64,000 nucleotides of DNA, taken from contig NZ_PPXG01000012.1 of the NCBI RefSeq assembly GCF_002909485.1, forward strand, positions 1-64,000. Reading direction: 5' to 3'. The notes under the pieces are model-generated. The model made no database searches, was not told the origin of the DNA, and was given only the letters and a program-made list of their open reading frames with translations. This DNA is from Stutzerimonas stutzeri. GTDB lineage: Bacteria; Pseudomonadota; Gammaproteobacteria; Pseudomonadales; Pseudomonadaceae. The translations under genes and the position numbers were made by a program. Positions 41,647 to 53,772 of this stretch are shown in pieces. Positions within the stretch are counted from its first letter, which is position 1. Every line of letters starts with the position of its first letter.

Positions 41647-42045
41647 TCAGTTGTAGCGGCCGTTGATTCCACCGACGCTGTAGCGCCCGGCGCCAAGCAG
41701 CATGATGGCCAGCGCGCCGAACAGGAACAGCCCCTGCAATTCGATGGCCCAGCCGCCCATCGGCCCGATGTCGAACAATTCGGCCTGGTGCGCCAGGGCC
41801 AACGCGACGACCATGTTGCCCAGCATCAGCAGGCCACCGAGGCGGGTGTAAACGCCAAGGATCACCAGCAGCGGCCCGACCACCTCACCCAGGTAGACGC
41901 CGTAGGCGAGAAACGTCGGCAGGCCCATGCCGCCGAGCATGCCGGCGATGCCATCGACGCCGTGCAACAGTTTGTGGATGCCGTGCATCAGCATCAGCAC
42001 GCCGACTGCCAGTCTGAGAACCAGTTTGCCTGCATCGTCTGTCAT
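41647..42045 (-). CDS. DoxX-family membrane protein
   Basis: This 132-residue protein has four hydrophobic helices and the DoxX opening LVLRLAVGVLMLMHGIHKLLHGVDGI. DoxX proteins are often linked to quinone or sulfur redox chemistry, but the role of this one is open. I chose ATG 42045 (after GGGACGGG); other in-frame ATGs at 42060 and 42093 are possible. It lies between the sigma-54 activator and the esterase gene, all on the minus strand. Confidence 0.8.
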   Translation of the reverse strand: MTDDAGKLVLRLAVGVLMLMHGIHKLLHGVDGIAGMLGGMGLPTFLAYGVYLGEVVGPLLVILGVYTRLGGLLMLGNMVVALALAHQAELFDIGPMGGWAIELQGLFLFGALAIMLLGAGRYSVGGINGRYN

Positions 42046-42156
42046 CGTTGCCCGTCCCATTGCGGCGCCGGGAATCGGCGGCCCTGACTCCACTGTAGAT
42101 CAGTCGCTGTGACATTGCCGACTCGCCACTGGCGGCCAGCCCTCGGACTAGACCGC

Positions 42157-43656
<1,500 letters not shown>

Positions 43657-43730
43657 GGGCAGTCAGGTCCGTTCTGGGGCGACCGATTATGGTTGGCCCC
43701 GGCTGCCACGGGCAAGGCAGCCGGGCTTGC

Positions 43731-45101
43731 TCACGGCTGGGAATACACTTCGTTGGGCAGCCAGGTGGCCAGCGGGGCGAAGTAGAACACCAACGCCAGG
43801 CCGATCAGCTGGATGACGATGTAGGGCAGCACGCCGAGGTAGACATCGCGGGTGGTGATGCCCGGCGGGCAGACACCCTTGATGTAGAACAGCGCGAAGC
43901 CCACCGGAGGCGTGAGGAACGAGGTCTGCAGGCAGAGTGCGAAGAGAATCGCGAACCACAGCGGATCGACGCCCATGGAGAACAGCACCGGCGCCACCAG
44001 CGGCAGGATGATCAGGGTGATCTCCACCCAGTCGAGGAAGAACCCCAGCAGGAAGGTGATCGCCAGCACGGTAAGCAGCACGCCGGTCTGGCCGAACGGC
44101 AGGCCGGTCAGCGCTGCGCGGATCACGTCATCGCCACCCAGGCCACGCAGCACGGCGGCGAACACCGTGGCGCCGATGAATATGCCGAAGATGAACGCGG
44201 CGGTGCGGCTGGTCTGGTACAGCGCATCCTTTAGCACCGGCAGATTGAGGCGGCGGCTGGCCGCGGCCATTAGCAACGCACCGAAGGCGCCGACCGCTGA
44301 AGCCTCGGTGGTGGTGGCGATGCCGAAGAAGATCGAGCCGAGCACGGCGAAGATCAGCGCCAGCGGCGGCACCACGGCCCAGAACACGTCGAGCAGGGCA
44401 CGGGCGTCGAGTTTCGGCCGGTTGGCCGGGGCCGGGGCGAAGTCCTTCTTCAGCCAGGCGACGATCACGATGTAGAGGATGTACATCAGCGCCAGCATCA
44501 TTCCGGGGATCAGCGCGCCCATGAACAGCTTGCCCACCGAGGCTTCCGAGGTGCCGAGGCGGTCGGCCATCAGCACCAGCATGATGCTCGGCGGAATGAG
44601 GATGCCCAGCGTGCCCACCGAGCAGGCGGTGCCCACCGCCAGGCTCTTGTTGTAGTTGGCCTGCAGCATCGGCCCGATGGAGAGCATGCCGAGCAGCGCC
44701 ACCGAGGCACCGACGATGCCGGTGGACGCAGCCAGCAGGATGCCTACCACCACCACCGTCACCGCGTAGCCGCCGCGCAGCGGGCCGAGTACGCGCACCA
44801 AGCTGTGCATCAGGCGTTCGGCGATGCCCGAGCGGTCGAGCATGATGCCCATGAAGATGAACAGTGGCAGGGCGACCATCAGCTCGTTGGCGACGATGCC
44901 GTAGATGCGCGCGTCGAGCACGCCGATGGTGCCGTCCCAGGTGAACCAGAGATTGGCGTCGAAGTGTTCGACCAGCACATAGCCAACCACGGCGAACAGC
45001 AGGCCGATGCCGGCCAGCGACCAGGCGACCGGGAAGCCGAGCAGCAGCAGGCCCATGAAGCTGGCGAACATGGCGATGACGAGGATTTCTTCCAGACCCA
45101 T
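43731..45101 (-). CDS. TRAP transporter large permease (DctM-like)
   Basis: This 456-residue inner-membrane protein has about 12 helices and the DctM pattern, including GIVGASVALLGMLSIGPML and FGIFIGATVFAAVLRGLGGDD. It moves organic acids with sodium. It overlaps nothing but is only 16 bp from the small permease gene, and all three TRAP genes are in order P-Q-M. Confidence 0.9.
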   Translation of the reverse strand: MGLEEILVIAMFASFMGLLLLGFPVAWSLAGIGLLFAVVGYVLVEHFDANLWFTWDGTIGVLDARIYGIVANELMVALPLFIFMGIMLDRSGIAERLMHSLVRVLGPLRGGYAVTVVVVGILLAASTGIVGASVALLGMLSIGPMLQANYNKSLAVGTACSVGTLGILIPPSIMLVLMADRLGTSEASVGKLFMGALIPGMMLALMYILYIVIVAWLKKDFAPAPANRPKLDARALLDVFWAVVPPLALIFAVLGSIFFGIATTTEASAVGAFGALLMAAASRRLNLPVLKDALYQTSRTAAFIFGIFIGATVFAAVLRGLGGDDVIRAALTGLPFGQTGVLLTVLAITFLLGFFLDWVEITLIILPLVAPVLFSMGVDPLWFAILFALCLQTSFLTPPVGFALFYIKGVCPPGITTRDVYLGVLPYIVIQLIGLALVFYFAPLATWLPNEVYSQP

Positions 45102-45117
45102 GATTGCGACTACTCCA

Positions 45118-45720
45118 TCAGGGCTGCGAACGAGTGCGGTCGCGCTCGTCCGAGGGGGCCATCAGGGCCCGCGGGAAATTGAACAGCAGGGTGCTGCAGC
45201 GCAGCGCGCGGGACAGCAGCGCCAGCGCCACCAGCATGAGGCCGATGGGCAGCACGCTCTTGAATATGAAGCGGTAGGGCAGCCCGCTGGGCGCCTGGGA
45301 GCGTTCGTTGTAGAGGTAGGCTTTGTAGGCGTAGGGGACCAACGCATCGATCATCAGTGCAATGACCGGCAGGGCTAGCAGCGCGATGGCGATCAGCTCG
45401 ATCCAGGCCTGGCTGCGCAGGCTGAAGCGCTCGCGCAGCACGTCGACGCGCACATGGTCGTCGCGCACCACGGCATAGGCGAGGGCGAGCATCAGGGCTG
45501 CGCCGAACAGGTGCCAGGACAGTTCCTCCAGCGCAATGGAACCGCGCGAGAGGGCGAAGCGGCTGAACACGTTGGCCAGCACGACCAGCAGAACCGCCAG
45601 CCAGAGCCAGGCGCTGGCCTGGCCGATGGCAACCAGCAGGCGGTCCAGCGGCCGCGAAATACGGTTGTACGGCAGCGCGTCGGGCGCTGGCGCATCGGGA
45701 GAGACGGGCTTGAAGGACAC
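45118..45720 (-). CDS. TRAP transporter small permease (DctQ-like)
   Basis: This 200-residue protein has four membrane helices, with the DctQ signature LEELSWHLFGAALMLALAYAVVRDDHVRVDVL. I placed the start at GTG 45720 (MSFKPVSPDAPAP), preceded by GAGG; the ATG 22 codons further upstream lies in non-conserved sequence. It forms the membrane part of the transporter with the large permease. Confidence 0.85.
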   Translation of the reverse strand: MSFKPVSPDAPAPDALPYNRISRPLDRLLVAIGQASAWLWLAVLLVVLANVFSRFALSRGSIALEELSWHLFGAALMLALAYAVVRDDHVRVDVLRERFSLRSQAWIELIAIALLALPVIALMIDALVPYAYKAYLYNERSQAPSGLPYRFIFKSVLPIGLMLVALALLSRALRCSTLLFNFPRALMAPSDERDRTRSQP

Positions 45721-45790
45721 GGCGACCTCGGAATCTCGACAAAAGGGATAGGAGGCGGGCACGTCGCCGTGCCCGCCGGCTGGCAAGCCG

Positions 45791-46876
45791 TCAGTCGTAC
45801 TTGTAGAAGTCGCGCGGCAGGTAGCCCATGCCGTGCCAGATCGAGTGGTGCTTCATGAACTCGCGCTGGCTGGTCAGCACGCGCTTGAACATCTCGTCCT
45901 TGGCGGCCATCTCGTCGAGCACTTCATCGGTGACCTTCTGCAGCTCGCGCAGTACCGGCTCGGGCAGCACCTGGGCCTTCACGCCCTGCTTCTGGTAGTC
46001 ACGCAGCGCGGTCGGCTGAGCCCACTCGCTTTCGGCGAAGCCCTTGAGCGTGGCCGATTCGCAACCCATCTCGATGAGCGCGCGGCTCTCCGGCTTGAGC
46101 TTGTCCCAGACGTCCTTGTTCACCAGCAGGTGCGAGGTGGTCAGCGTCTGGTGCCAGCCGGGCATGATGTAGTTCTTGATGATCTGGTCCAGGCCCAGCA
46201 TCTTGTCCACCGCCGGCTGCGAGAACTCGGTGGCGTCGATGGTCTTGCGCTCCAGCGCCTGGTAGATCTCGCCGCCCGGCACCATGGTCACCGAGGCGCC
46301 GAGCTTTTCCAGCACCTTGCCGCCGATGCCGGCGAAGCGGATACGCAGGCCGTCGAAGTCCTCCAGCTTCTCGATGGGCTTGGCGAACCAGCCGGCTCCC
46401 TCCGGGCCGATGATGCTGCACAGCATCGGGTGGATGTTGCGCTGGGCGTAGATTTCCTCAAGCAGCTTCTTGCCGTCACCCTGGTAGTACCAGGCCAGGT
46501 GCGCCGGCGGCTCCATGTTGAACGGCGCGCCGGAGTACAGCGGCAGGGCCGGGATGGTGCCCTGGTCGTAGCCGATCCAGGTGTAGCCGGCCGGATACTT
46601 GCCGCTACTCACCGCATCCATGATCTCGAACGGCGGCACCAGCTCGCCCGGCTCGTAGTAGCGCAGCTGGATGTCGCCGCCCGAGACTGCCTTGAGCGAT
46701 TCGGAAAGATGCTTGACCGGGGTGGAGAGGCCGATCAGGTGCGAGGGGAAGGCCAGCGGCACCTGCCAGCGGATCTTTTCCGCGGCGCTGGCGACGCCAC
46801 TGAGCAGGCTGGCGCCGAGCAGGGTGGTGGCACCGATGGCGCAGGTGATACGGGAGAGTTTGTTCTTGGTCGACAT
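45791..46876 (-). CDS. TRAP transporter substrate-binding protein (DctP-like)
   Basis: This 361-residue periplasmic protein has a clear signal peptide (cleaved after GVASAA) and a DctP fold: KIRWQVPLAFPSHL at the start, then RIRFAGIGGKVLEKLGASVTMVPGGEIYQALERKTIDATEFSQP. The ligand is unknown; the neighbourhood suggests an aromatic or short organic acid. It is the first gene of the TRAP operon, with a CA-type leader. Confidence 0.88.
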   Translation of the reverse strand: MSTKNKLSRITCAIGATTLLGASLLSGVASAAEKIRWQVPLAFPSHLIGLSTPVKHLSESLKAVSGGDIQLRYYEPGELVPPFEIMDAVSSGKYPAGYTWIGYDQGTIPALPLYSGAPFNMEPPAHLAWYYQGDGKKLLEEIYAQRNIHPMLCSIIGPEGAGWFAKPIEKLEDFDGLRIRFAGIGGKVLEKLGASVTMVPGGEIYQALERKTIDATEFSQPAVDKMLGLDQIIKNYIMPGWHQTLTTSHLLVNKDVWDKLKPESRALIEMGCESATLKGFAESEWAQPTALRDYQKQGVKAQVLPEPVLRELQKVTDEVLDEMAAKDEMFKRVLTSQREFMKHHSIWHGMGYLPRDFYKYD

Positions 46877-46888
46877 GCAGGTTTCCTT

Positions 46889-46901
46889 CTTGTTGTTGTT
46901 C
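46889..46901 (-). promoter_or_regulatory. AAC-rich leader (CA motif) of dctP
   Basis: AACAACAACAAGAAGGA on the mRNA strand precedes the ATG by about 12 nt and includes the ribosome-binding site. It is the most regular CA-type motif in the window. Confidence 0.6.
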
Positions 46902-47174
46902 TGGTGCCCGAGGGCGGACGCGTAACTGCCCGTGGGTCGAGGGCGTTAACAGGCCAGAACAAGAACAGAGGCCGAGCCGATGCTGCCGATCCGGCGCCAG
47001 TCTTGTTCTTTGGTTTGTTCTGGCGTCGCAGGGTGGATTGCAGGTTCTGTGCCTATCTTGTGGGGCCGGCCGAAAGCGGGGATCGGTTGTGGTGCAGGTG
47101 TGGGGTGCGGATGAGGCGGTGGGCAGAAGGCGCGATCCTTCGATAGATGGTTATGGGCTGGCGTTGAGATGGCC

Positions 47175-47263
47175 GGTGGGCTGAAGCCCACCCTACAAGT
47201 GGTAGCGGAGCGCCCTGGGCCACTGCTTTGGTCGATCAACCGTAGGGTGGGCTTCAGCCCACC
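47175..47263. repeat. REP-like pair, GGTGGGCTGAAGCCCACC family
   Basis: GGTGGGCTGAAGCCCACCCTAC (47175-47196) and its inverted copy (47241-47263) frame a 45-bp spacer. A similar element is at 51813-51835. Confidence 0.8.
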
Positions 47264-47473
47264 GATTTCGGATCGAAGCCGGCGTTCGAGCGTTCGGGAC
47301 ACTACGGAGAGTGTCCATTCCGGCAGACACCGGCACGGCCGAAAACCCGTGGTGTCTGCGATTCTGGAAAGTGTCCATTTTTCCGGACGGGCTGTTTGCT
47401 GTGGCGCGCAATAAAAAGGCGTTGCGCTTGGCGCGACGCCTGACGGGATGAATCTATCGGGTAAGCGAAGCGA

Positions 47474-47872
47474 TCAGCTGGCGGCTTGCTTGGCCAGGGT
47501 GCTTTCCAGGGCGCTGCGGCAGCGTTCCTCGGCTGTGTCCAGCTCAAGCTGCATCTGCTGGATGTCGAGCAGTTGCTGCTCCAGCTGCTGGCGGCGATCG
47601 GCGATCATCTGCAGCATGATGTTCAGCTGCTTCTGGTTGCCGGCCTTGGGGTCGTAGAGCTCGATCAGCGTCTTGCATTCCGCCAGCGAGAAGCCGATGC
47701 GCTTGCCGCGCAGGATCAGCTTCAGCGCGACGCGATCCTTGCCTGAATAGATGCGTTCCTGACCGCGGCGGGTCGGCGTGAGCATGCCCTGTTCTTCATA
47801 GAAACGGATGGCGCGGGTGGTGATGTCCAGCTCGTTGGCCAGGTCGGAAATGCTGTAGGTCTGTTTAGCCAT
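47474..47872 (-). CDS. liuR: MerR-family regulator, LiuR
   Basis: This 132-residue protein has a MerR helix-turn-helix (YSISDLANELDITTRAIRFYEEQGMLTPTRRGQERIY) and a C-terminal coiled coil (MLQMIADRRQQLEQQLLDIQQMQLELDTAEERC). LiuR represses the leucine/isovalerate genes in proteobacteria. It is the distal gene of the liu cluster here, whereas in P. aeruginosa it comes first. Candidate operators are at 58034, 59438 and 63695. Confidence 0.88.
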   Translation of the reverse strand: MAKQTYSISDLANELDITTRAIRFYEEQGMLTPTRRGQERIYSGKDRVALKLILRGKRIGFSLAECKTLIELYDPKAGNQKQLNIMLQMIADRRQQLEQQLLDIQQMQLELDTAEERCRSALESTLAKQAAS

Positions 47873-47945
47873 GATTCCTTCCGATCATCCTCTGTCGCGC
47901 CCGGTGATCCGGGCGCGTATGTCTGCCCCGCGCCGTGTGATTCGC

Positions 47946-49127
<1,182 letters not shown>

Positions 49128-49384
49128 GACGGACTCCGAATAAAAAAGCGCTACGCCGGAGCGTAACGCGAGGGCCAGACACGCGGCCTGGCTCCGGGAA
49201 AGGGTGCCCTCGAACGACACGGCGGAAGCGGCCTGGTGGACCGGTCAATGCCGCAGTATACGGGCGGCTAAGTGACTGGCCAGTGCTGGCGCGGGTGTGT
49301 CTTCGCGGTCGCGTCGAGCGCTCGGGCTGGCCGGGAAAAACGCCGCTGGCTGTGCAGCCCGGAGCGGCGTTCCCGTACCGCGAC

Positions 49385-50014
49385 TCAGCGCTGAATCGGG
49401 CTGCCGGTGGCCTCTTGCAGTTCGTCGAAGCTGACGCCTTCGGCCAGCTCGACCAGCTTCAGGCCCTGCTCAGTGACGTCCAGCACGCCGAGGTCGGTGA
49501 TGATCCGGTCGACCACGCCGAGACCGGTCAGCGGCAGATCGCAAGCGGGCAGGATCTTGTGCGCGCCGCCCTTGGCGGTGTGCTCCATCAGCACCACGAC
49601 GCGCTTGACGCCCGCTACCAGATCCATCGCGCCGCCCATGCCCTTGACCATCTTGCCGGGGATCATCCAGTTGGCCAGATCGCCTTTTTCCGACACCTGC
49701 ATGGCGCCGAGGATGGCTAGGTTGATATGGCCGCCGCGGATCATGGCGAAGCTCTGCGCATTGTCGAAGAAGCTCGAGCCGGGCAGGGCGGTGACGGTCT
49801 GCTTGCCGGCGTTGATCAGGTCCGGGTCGATCTCTTCTTCGGTCGGGAAGGGGCCGATGCCGAGCAGGCCGTTCTCGCTCTGCAGCCAGACATCCATGCC
49901 TTCCGGGATATAGTTGGCGACCAGGGTCGGCAGGCCGATACCGAGGTTGACGTAGAAGCCGTCCTGCAGCTCCTGGGCGGCGCGCTGCGCCATCTGTTCA
50001 CGTGTCCAGGCCAT
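49385..50014 (-). CDS. 3-oxoacid CoA-transferase subunit B
   Basis: This 209-residue beta subunit has the N-terminus FYVNLGIGLPTLVANYIP and the catalytic glutamate in LQSENGLLGIGP. With subunit A it activates acetoacetate from HMG-CoA cleavage using succinyl-CoA. Start and stop are 4 bp from subunit A, so the pair is co-translated. Confidence 0.93.
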   Translation of the reverse strand: MAWTREQMAQRAAQELQDGFYVNLGIGLPTLVANYIPEGMDVWLQSENGLLGIGPFPTEEEIDPDLINAGKQTVTALPGSSFFDNAQSFAMIRGGHINLAILGAMQVSEKGDLANWMIPGKMVKGMGGAMDLVAGVKRVVVLMEHTAKGGAHKILPACDLPLTGLGVVDRIITDLGVLDVTEQGLKLVELAEGVSFDELQEATGSPIQR

Positions 50015-50018
50015 GGTC

Positions 50019-50714
50019 TCAGCTCCTCACCGTGCGTTTTTCGATGCGTTTTTCCGGGCTCGGGTTGTGCACGATGCGATGCACGTAGATGCCCGGCAGG
50101 TGGATCTGGTCCGGGTCCAGCTCGCCGGTCTCGACGATCTCCTCCACCTCGACGACGCAGACCTCGCCGGCCATCGCTGCCAGCGGGTTGAAGTTGCGCG
50201 CGGTCTTGCGAAACAGCAGGTTGCCGGCCTTGTCGGCCTTCCATGCCTTGACCAAGGCCAGGTCCGCGGTCAGCGATTCTTCCATCACGTACCACTCGCC
50301 GTTGAACTGGCGGGTCTCCTTGCCCTCGGCGACCAGCGTGCCGTAGCCGGTCTTGGTGTAGAACGCCGGTATGCCCGCGCCGCCGGCACGCAGCTTCTCG
50401 GCCAGGGTGCCCTGCGGGGTGAACTCCAGGGCCAGTTCGCCGGCCAGATATTGGCGTTCGAACTCCTTGTTCTCGCCCACGTAGGAGGAAACCATCTTGC
50501 TGATCTGCCGCGTCTCCAGCAGCAGGCCGAGGCCGAAGCCGTCGACGCCGGCGTTGTTGCTGATGGCAGTCAGGTCTTTCTTGCAGCTGTCGCGCAAGGC
50601 GGCGATCAGCTGCTCGGGGATGCCGCACAGGCCGAAGCCGCCGACGGCGATGGTCATGCCGTCCTCGACCAGGCCTTCCAGGGCGTGGGCGGCGCTGGGG
50701 TAAATCTTGTTCAT
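50019..50714 (-). CDS. 3-oxoacid CoA-transferase subunit A
   Basis: This 231-residue alpha subunit shows the family glycine-rich motif AVGGFGLCGIPEQLI (about 26-40). It is encoded just upstream of subunit B. The leader AACAACAAG resembles a CA motif, so translation may be under catabolite control. Confidence 0.93.
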   Translation of the reverse strand: MNKIYPSAAHALEGLVEDGMTIAVGGFGLCGIPEQLIAALRDSCKKDLTAISNNAGVDGFGLGLLLETRQISKMVSSYVGENKEFERQYLAGELALEFTPQGTLAEKLRAGGAGIPAFYTKTGYGTLVAEGKETRQFNGEWYVMEESLTADLALVKAWKADKAGNLLFRKTARNFNPLAAMAGEVCVVEVEEIVETGELDPDQIHLPGIYVHRIVHNPSPEKRIEKRTVRS

Positions 50715-50725
50715 GAATTACCTCT

Positions 50726-50736
50726 ACTTGTTGTTC
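50726..50736 (-). promoter_or_regulatory. AAC-rich leader of the CoA-transferase genes
   Basis: AGAACAACAAGTAGAGG on the mRNA strand lies about 12 nt upstream of the ATG and resembles the CA motif. Confidence 0.4.
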
Positions 50737-50800
50737 TGTCTGTGCCAGGTGGTCCGATAGATGGCCGCCCGACGAATAGGGTTTAGCAAGAACGGTGCCG

Positions 50801-51700
50801 CTATCCGGCGTGCCTGGCGCGGGCGACCCGCGAACCGTTGGCACGCCCCAGCAGCTGGCTGATGCGCTGGCCGGCGGCGATCAGTGCGTCGAGGTCGATG
50901 CCGGTGGCTATGTCCAGCCCGTTGAACATGTACAGCACGTCTTCGCTGGCGACATTGCCGCTGGCGCCTTTGGCGTAGGGGCAACCGCCGAGGCCGGCGA
51001 CCGAGCTGTCGAACACCGCGATGCCTTCCAGCAGGCTCGCATAGATATTCGCCAGCGCCTGGCCGTAGGTGTCGTGAAAATGCCCGGCGAGTCGTTCGCG
51101 TGGCACTTCACGAGCTACCGTGTCGAATAGCGTGCGGGTCTTGCCCGGCGTGCCGGTGCCGATGGTGTCGCCCAGCGATACCTCGTAGCAGCCCATGGCG
51201 TACAGCTCGCGGGCGACCTCGGCAACCTTGGCCGGCGCCACTTCACCTTCATAGGGGCAGCCGAGCACGCAGGAAACGTAGCCGCGCACGCGAATGTCGT
51301 GCTCGCGGGCGGCCTCCATCAGCGGCGCGAAGCGTGCCAGGCTCTCGGCGATGGAGCAGTTGATGTTCTTTTGCGAGAAGGCTTCGGAGGCCGCACCGAA
51401 CACCGCGACTTCCTTCACGCCGGCCTCGATGGCCGCCTCCAGGCCCTTCATGTTCGGCGTCAGCGCCGCGTAAGTGACCCCGGCCTTGCGCTGGATCTGC
51501 GCGAAGACTTCGGCGGAGCCCGCCATCTGCGGCACCCACTTGGGCGAGACGAAGCTGCCGACTTCGATATAGGACAGTCCGGCGGCGCTCAGGTCGTCGA
51601 CCAGACGCACCTTGTCCGCCACGCTGATCGGCTGCTGCTCGTTCTGCAGACCGTCACGCGGGCCAACTTCGACCAGACGGACCTGTTTGGGCAGGCTCAT
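50801..51700 (-). CDS. liuE: hydroxymethylglutaryl-CoA lyase
   Basis: This 299-residue TIM-barrel lyase splits HMG-CoA to acetyl-CoA and acetoacetate. Key motifs are EVGPRDGLQNE at the N-terminus, VSCVLGCPYEGEV and the catalytic cysteine loop GLGGCPYAKGASGNVA. ATG 51700 gives the family N-terminus; the frame remains open much further upstream, which is GC bias. Confidence 0.93.
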   Translation of the reverse strand: MSLPKQVRLVEVGPRDGLQNEQQPISVADKVRLVDDLSAAGLSYIEVGSFVSPKWVPQMAGSAEVFAQIQRKAGVTYAALTPNMKGLEAAIEAGVKEVAVFGAASEAFSQKNINCSIAESLARFAPLMEAAREHDIRVRGYVSCVLGCPYEGEVAPAKVAEVARELYAMGCYEVSLGDTIGTGTPGKTRTLFDTVAREVPRERLAGHFHDTYGQALANIYASLLEGIAVFDSSVAGLGGCPYAKGASGNVASEDVLYMFNGLDIATGIDLDALIAAGQRISQLLGRANGSRVARARHAG

Positions 51701-51812
51701 ATGTCCTCCATGGGTGAACGCTCTTCGAGCCTTCACCAGTGTCGTTGAATTGTGACGCTGCTTAAAGCCCACCGATGTAGCTGCAGGCCGACCGAAGTGC
51801 TCCGGCGCTGCT

Positions 51813-51835
51813 GGTGGGCTAAAGCCCACCCTACG
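51813..51835. repeat. REP-like unit before liuD
   Basis: GGTGGGCTAAAGCCCACCCTACG, of the same family as the pair at 47175-47263. A half unit is at 51761-51772. It lies 2 bp from the liuD stop. Confidence 0.75.
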
Positions 51836-51837
51836 GA

Positions 51838-53739
51838 TCAAGCCTCTTCCATCTCCAGGAGCACCGCGCCTTCGCTGACCATCTCGCCTTCGCTGCAGAA
51901 CAGGCTCTTGACCACGCCAGCCTGGGCGCTGCGGATGCTGTGTTCCATCTTCATCGCTTCCAGCACGATCAACGCGGTGCCGGCTTCGACATGCTGACCG
52001 GCCTCCACCAATACACGCACGATGCTGCCGTTCATTGGCGCGGTCAGGCCGCCGTGATGCTGGTGGCTGGCCTCGGCTTCGGCGATGGGGTCGAAGGCGC
52101 GCACGGCCAGCCATTCGCCGTTCCACTGCAGGTACAGCGCATCGTCCTGGCGGATCGCTTGGGGCGTGCGGACGTTTGGCTGCTGCGCTGCCGGATCGAT
52201 CCTCAACCGGCGGCTCTCGCCATTGCACTGCAGGTGCAGGCTGATCTGCGCCGGCATGCCGAAACGCAGCCCGCTGCGCTTGGACCACGGCGAATGGGCA
52301 TCGTCGTCGCGAACGGTAGTCGGTTCGGTCTGCACGAAGCACTCGGCAGCCTGTTGCCAGAAGGCATCGGAGAGCTCGCCAGCCGGACGCAGCAGTTCGC
52401 TTTCGTGGCGCGGGATAAAGCCGGTATCCAGCTCGGCCTCGGCAAAGGCGCGATGGCCGACGACGCGGCGCAGGAACGCGAGGTTGGTGCGCACGCCGCC
52501 GACGGCGGTCTCGTCGAGCATGGCCAAGAGGCGCAGCCGTGCTTCCTCGCGGTTCTCGCCCCAGGCGATCAGCTTGCCGAGCATCGGATCGTAGAACGGC
52601 GACACGGTATCGCCCTCGGCGACGCCGCTGTCGACGCGACGGCCAGGGCCATCTGCGGCTTCTCGATAGAGATCGAGGGTGCCGGTGGCAGGGAGGAAAT
52701 CGTTGTCCGGGTCCTCGGCGTACAGCCGTACCTCGATCGCATGGCCGAGCAGCGGCACCTGCTCCTGGCTGATCGGTAGCGGCTCGCCACGGGCGACGCG
52801 AATCTGCCAGGCGACCAGATCGAGGCCGGTGATGGCCTCCGTGACCGGGTGCTCGACCTGCAGACGGGTGTTCATTTCCATGAAGAAGAATTCGCCACGG
52901 GCATCCAGCAGGAATTCCACGGTGCCGGCGCCGACGTAGCCGATGGCCTTGGCCGCCTTCACCGCGGCTTCGCCCATGGCACGTCGCAGCTCGGGGGATA
53001 AGCCGGGGGCCGGGGCCTCTTCGACCACCTTCTGATGGCGGCGCTGGATCGAGCAGTCGCGCTCGTTGAGGTACAGGCAGTTACCGTGCTGGTCGGCGAA
53101 GACCTGGATTTCCACATGGCGCGGCTTGAGCACGTATTTCTCGACCAGCATGCGCGAGTCGCCGAACGACGACTGCGCCTCGCGTTGGGCGGACGCCAGC
53201 GCCTCGGCTAGGTCCGCCTCGCGCTCGACCACCTTCATGCCCTTGCCGCCACCACCGGCGGTGGCCTTGAGCAGCACCGGGTAGCCGATCTTTTCCGCGG
53301 CAGCACGGAAGGTTTCCACGTCCTGCGCTTCGCCGTGGTAGCCCGGCACCAGCGGCACGCCGGCTTCTTCCATCAGCGCCTTGGCGGCGGACTTGCTGCC
53401 CATGGCGTCGATGGCGGAGGCGGGTGGGCCGAGGAAGATCAATCCGGCCTGTTCGATGGCGCGGGCGAACTCGGCGTTCTCCGAAAGAAAACCGTAGCCC
53501 GGGTGGATCGCCTGGGCGCCGCTGGCCTTGGCCGCTTCGACCAATTTGTCGATGCGCAGGTAGCTCTCGGCCGGCTTGGCGCCGCCCAGGTCGATGCGGA
53601 TATCGGCTTCGCGGGCATGGCGCGCGCTGGCGTCGATGGCGCTGTGCACCGCAACGGTGGTCAGGCCCATGGCCTTGGCGGTGCGCATCACGCGGCAGGC
53701 GATCTCGCCGCGGTTGGCAACCAGGAGGGTGGTAATCAT
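51838..53739 (-). CDS. liuD: 3-methylcrotonyl-CoA carboxylase, biotin-carrying alpha subunit
   Basis: This 633-residue protein carries a biotin carboxylase domain (about 1-450, with the ATP-grasp glycine loop ATAGGGGKGMKVV and EMNTRLQVEHPVTE) and a biotinyl domain at the end with the lysine in LEAMKMEHS. Carboxylates 3-methylcrotonyl-CoA together with LiuB. Slightly shorter than the typical 655 aa. Confidence 0.93.
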   Translation of the reverse strand: MITTLLVANRGEIACRVMRTAKAMGLTTVAVHSAIDASARHAREADIRIDLGGAKPAESYLRIDKLVEAAKASGAQAIHPGYGFLSENAEFARAIEQAGLIFLGPPASAIDAMGSKSAAKALMEEAGVPLVPGYHGEAQDVETFRAAAEKIGYPVLLKATAGGGGKGMKVVEREADLAEALASAQREAQSSFGDSRMLVEKYVLKPRHVEIQVFADQHGNCLYLNERDCSIQRRHQKVVEEAPAPGLSPELRRAMGEAAVKAAKAIGYVGAGTVEFLLDARGEFFFMEMNTRLQVEHPVTEAITGLDLVAWQIRVARGEPLPISQEQVPLLGHAIEVRLYAEDPDNDFLPATGTLDLYREAADGPGRRVDSGVAEGDTVSPFYDPMLGKLIAWGENREEARLRLLAMLDETAVGGVRTNLAFLRRVVGHRAFAEAELDTGFIPRHESELLRPAGELSDAFWQQAAECFVQTEPTTVRDDDAHSPWSKRSGLRFGMPAQISLHLQCNGESRRLRIDPAAQQPNVRTPQAIRQDDALYLQWNGEWLAVRAFDPIAEAEASHQHHGGLTAPMNGSIVRVLVEAGQHVEAGTALIVLEAMKMEHSIRSAQAGVVKSLFCSEGEMVSEGAVLLEMEEA

Positions 53740-53772
53740 TGTTGTGGCTCCTGCGTGGCCTTCAGTGGGTTT

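Larger units (their letters stand above)
46877..47473. other. 597-bp gene-free control region upstream of dctP
   Basis: No gene was found. It holds the dctP leader, an inverted repeat GCCAGAACAA (46953-46962) / TTGTTCTGGC (47015-47024) that may be an operator, a REP pair at 47175-47263 and a second set of short repeats (AGTGTCCATT at about 47310 and 47370, with GCAGACACC/GGTGTCTGC hairpin between them). Confidence 0.6.
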